A stretch of 6,224 nt of DNA. It comes from Comamonadaceae bacterium (lineage in GTDB: Bacteria > Pseudomonadota > Gammaproteobacteria > Burkholderiales > Burkholderiaceae_C). Numbering within the stretch: the stretch's first letter is position 1; each line of letters starts with the position of its first letter. Location: contig CANGOY010000120.1 of NCBI GenBank assembly GCA_947455585.1, forward strand, positions 1 to 6,224, written 5' to 3'. A model generated the notes under the pieces. The model saw only the letters and a list, made by a program, of their open reading frames with translations. It was not told where the DNA came from and searched no databases. Below are positions 6,072-6,224 of this stretch, in pieces. Both the position numbers and the translations under genes were made by a program.

Positions 6072-6224
6072 ATGGGTGTTTCTCTCGACGGTAAATTGGT
6101 GGTGGCGATTTCGTCACGCGCCTTGTTTGACTTTGAAGAAGAAAACCAAGTTTTCGAACAGGGCGACGACCGCGCCTACATGAACATGCAGCTCGACCGC
6201 CTTGAAACACCCGCCAAACCCGGC
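6072..6224 (+). CDS. Cytosolic 5'-nucleotidase family protein, N-terminal part (3' end outside window)
   Basis: The frame is open from the ATG at 6072 to the right edge, giving the first 51 residues. The sequence begins MGVSLDGKLVVAISSRALFD, then FEEENQVFEQGDDRAYMNMQ. A V-A-I-S-S-R-A-L-F strand followed by an acidic EE-x-VF-x-QG-x-x-x-Y helix is the start I recall for cytosolic 5'-nucleotidases related to cN-I (5_nucleotid, PF06189), which dephosphorylate nucleoside 5'-monophosphates such as AMP. There is no signal peptide, so the protein should be cytosolic and is unlikely to be a T2SS component or substrate. The catalytic residues would lie beyond the window and cannot be checked. The call rests on remembered family similarity of the N-terminus only. 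Confidence 0.72.
   Translation, partial: MGVSLDGKLVVAISSRALFDFEEENQVFEQGDDRAYMNMQLDRLETPAKPG

Overview
The window is a stretch of type II secretion system (T2SS, general secretory pathway) genes, all on the + strand and tightly packed. In order they are the 3' end of gspM, complete gspN, gspD (outer-membrane secretin), gspE (assembly ATPase) and gspF (inner-membrane platform protein), then the first 51 codons of a cytosolic 5'-nucleotidase-like gene. The moderately GC-rich coding sequence, the protein style and the M-N-D-E-F order suggest a betaproteobacterium, most likely Burkholderiales and perhaps Comamonadaceae (Limnohabitans/Rhodoferax-like). That placement is inferred from sequence character and recalled family members, not from a search.

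Layout: 1-305 is the C-terminal part of gspM, with its start outside the window. A 74-bp A/C-rich, G-poor spacer (306-379) follows. gspN (380-1231), gspD (1237-3435) and gspE (3439-4827) are separated by 5 and 3 bp. A 26-bp spacer carrying a small perfect inverted repeat leads to gspF (4854-6068). The nucleotidase gene starts at 6072, 3 bp after the gspF stop, and its ribosome binding site lies in the last codons of gspF. No promoter, intrinsic terminator, RNA gene, mobile element or CRISPR array was recognised. The window looks like the interior of one transcription unit.

How the genes work together: GspE hydrolyses ATP on the cytoplasmic face. GspF, with GspL/GspM, couples this to pseudopilus assembly in the inner membrane. 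GspD forms the outer-membrane channel through which folded periplasmic proteins leave. GspN is an accessory bitopic inner-membrane protein. The pseudopilins (G-K), GspL and GspC are not visible and would be expected upstream or elsewhere.

This is a recognisable, conventional system, and I found no convincing undescribed system. The points most worth a second look are the compressed zinc-binding tetracysteine motif in GspE, a G7 homopolymer in a conserved part of gspD, the housekeeping nucleotidase apparently joined to the operon, and two strong intragenic hairpins.
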